Source: Acidimicrobiaceae bacterium (GTDB lineage: Bacteria; Actinomycetota; Acidimicrobiia; Acidimicrobiales; RAAP-2). From it: DNA of 34,734 nt. Shown in pieces: positions 33,678-34,734 of this stretch. The stretch's first letter is position 1; every line of letters starts with the position of its first letter. Where the stretch lies: assembly GCA_947372925.1 (NCBI GenBank), contig CANBVQ010000010.1, positions 1-34,734 on the forward strand, in the 5' to 3' direction. Below the pieces are notes generated by a model. It was not told the origin of the DNA, ran no database searches, and saw nothing but the letters and a program-made list of their open reading frames with translations. The position numbers and the translations under genes were made by a program.

Positions 33678-34585
33678 TTTTCGCAGCTTCTTCAGGCATC
33701 GTAAAGTCCGTTAGCGACTTTTTCAGCCCTATTTTCAGGCTGTTTGGGTGGCTTTTGGCCCAGTTCTACCAGATCATCCCCAACTACGGGGTCGCGATCT
33801 CCCTGCTAACCATCTTCATTATGGGTGTTTTGACACCCTTAACGGTGAAGAGCACCCGCTCAATGATGGCCATGCAGGCACTGCAGCCAGAACTGAAGAA
33901 GCTGCAGCAGAAGTACAAGGGCCCCGAACACCGCGCCCAGATGAACGAAGAGATGATGCGTCTCTACAAAGAGCACGGCACCAATCCTCTCAGCAGTTGC
34001 TTCCCAGTGCTGGCCCAGGCCCCTTTCCTCTTCATCTTGTACTCCGTCATCCGGGGCCTTTCCGACGTGAAGCCCAAGCACATTCCCGAGACGTCGAGAA
34101 TGTATCTAGATTTGCTTGCATCTAAGGGCAAGATTGACGTTTTTGGCATGGACATGGCCCTTAAGCCACTTGACCATCACGCAACGCTATTTGCAGCAAT
34201 TCCATTCTTTGTAATGGTGGCATTGGCCGTCGGTCTCCAATACTTCCAGATGGCCCAGATCAACAACCGCAACAAGAAGTCGGGACAGGAGATGCCGTCA
34301 CAGCAGCAGCGCATCCAGAAGCTGATGCCAATCTTGTTCGCCTACTTCTACTTCATCATTCCCGCAGCCGTGGTGCTCTACATGGTTGTGTCCACAGTGA
34401 TTCGAATCGCCACTCAGGACATCATGTTCCGAATAGGTGTCTCGGATCCGGGTAAGGCGAAGGAGCGGCAAATTCCAGGCCGCGATAAGTCACCCGAAAA
34501 GAGTGCAGTAACTGAGGCTGAGGCCAAAACCCTCAAGTCTCAAGCAAACCGCTCCAAGTCGAAGCGTCAGCGAAAGGAACGATAG
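33674..34585 (+). CDS. yidC: membrane protein insertase YidC
   Basis: The 303-residue YidC/Oxa1 protein is of the short Gram-positive type. A short amphipathic start precedes a membrane helix (about 38-58) ending in TPLTVKSTRSMMAMQ with R62, the conserved groove arginine. The charged hairpin ELKKLQQKYKG...NEEMMRLYKEHGTNPLSSCFPVLAQAP follows, then helices near 110-130, 172-190 and 218-244 and a basic C-tail (SKRQRKER) that can bind ribosomes. It inserts membrane proteins alone or with SecYEG. The jag/khpB gene follows three bases after its stop. Confidence 0.95.
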   Translation: MIFAASSGIVKSVSDFFSPIFRLFGWLLAQFYQIIPNYGVAISLLTIFIMGVLTPLTVKSTRSMMAMQALQPELKKLQQKYKGPEHRAQMNEEMMRLYKEHGTNPLSSCFPVLAQAPFLFILYSVIRGLSDVKPKHIPETSRMYLDLLASKGKIDVFGMDMALKPLDHHATLFAAIPFFVMVALAVGLQYFQMAQINNRNKKSGQEMPSQQQRIQKLMPILFAYFYFIIPAAVVLYMVVSTVIRIATQDIMFRIGVSDPGKAKERQIPGRDKSPEKSAVTEAEAKTLKSQANRSKSKRQRKER

Positions 34586-34588
34586 CCC

Positions 34589-34734
34589 ATGGATTGGGTA
34601 GAAACCACAGGAAAATCATTAGAAGAGGCCACCAAGCGTGCCCTCCAGATCCTCGGAGTAGGCGCCAGTGACGCCGATGTCGAAGTACTCGAAGAGCCTA
34701 AGGCTGGTCTCTTTGGCCGCGTTAAGGGCGAGGC
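34589..34734 (+). CDS. jag: Jag/KhpB RNA-binding protein, N-terminal part (3' end outside window)
   Basis: The visible 48 residues read MDWVETTGKSLEEATKRAL, then ILGVGASDADVEVLEEPKAGLFGRVKGEA. This is the Jag_N domain (G-x-t-x-eeA ... evlee-x-x-x-GlfG), which precedes KH and R3H domains in complete proteins. KhpB binds RNA with KhpA and affects cell elongation in some bacteria. AAAGGA upstream and the usual place after yidC support the call. The window ends inside the gene. Confidence 0.88.
   Translation, partial: MDWVETTGKSLEEATKRALQILGVGASDADVEVLEEPKAGLFGRVKGE

Overview
The window reads as the replication-origin region of an actinobacterial chromosome, moderately GC-rich by eye (GC was not calculated). 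CrgA, the fhaA-fhaB-pstP-pbpA-pknB cell-wall signalling cluster, the recF-DUF721-gyrB-gyrA order and an SsuD-like LLM oxidoreductase all point to Actinomycetota. My best guess is a member of Acidimicrobiia rather than a mycobacterium or streptomycete. That class-level placement is inference; the phylum is well supported.

Right end (about 24-34.7 kb): the origin. dnaA, dnaN, recF, a DUF721/DciA-like gene, gyrB and gyrA run leftward. rpmH, rnpA, yidD, yidC and the start of jag/khpB run rightward. The 252-nt dnaA-dnaN gap holds several DnaA-box-like 9-mers and a run of four TAG trinucleotides, three bases from a DnaA box. This has the shape of a DnaA-trio unwinding element. A further DnaA box lies just upstream of dnaA.

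Middle (about 11.4-24 kb): going left from gyrA come a DsbA/FrnE-like oxidoreductase, an acetyl-CoA hydrolase/CoA-transferase coupled to an ABC-F ATPase, an NAD-dependent epimerase-like protein, a Phd/PIN toxin-antitoxin pair, a VOC protein and tRNA-Leu(CAG). Then follows the leftward cluster fhaA, fhaB, pstP, pbpA, pknB, which controls cell-wall growth by Ser/Thr phosphorylation. It is flanked by pabA/trpG and crgA. The block from the tRNA-Ile/tRNA-Ala pair through crgA, trpG and pknB-fhaA to tRNA-Leu resembles the mycobacterial origin neighbourhood, but lies in the opposite orientation relative to dnaA-gyrA. It also lacks rodA and pknA.

Left end (1-11.4 kb): mostly metabolic genes. They are the C-terminal part of a CtaA/COX15-like haem A synthase, a Gfo/Idh/MocA oxidoreductase, the LLM monooxygenase, a class-C beta-lactamase-like esterase, DoxX, a second Phd/PIN pair, a metallo-beta-lactamase-fold hydrolase, tRNA-Ala(TGC), a multi-pass membrane protein, three hotdog-fold thioesterases, tRNA-Ile(GAT), a class III aminotransferase and a thiolase ending in a strong terminator. 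This suggests acyl-CoA turnover, with no pathway I can name.

The genome is compact. Several convergent gene pairs touch or overlap at their stop codons, many neighbours are translationally coupled, and several single genes have a TAnnnT -10 box so close to the start codon that leaderless or nearly leaderless mRNA is likely. I found no CRISPR array, IS element, prophage or obvious new defence system. The points most worth a second look are the origin element, the missing rodA/pknA, the altered SxN motif of the penicillin-binding protein, and the operators of the two toxin-antitoxin pairs.
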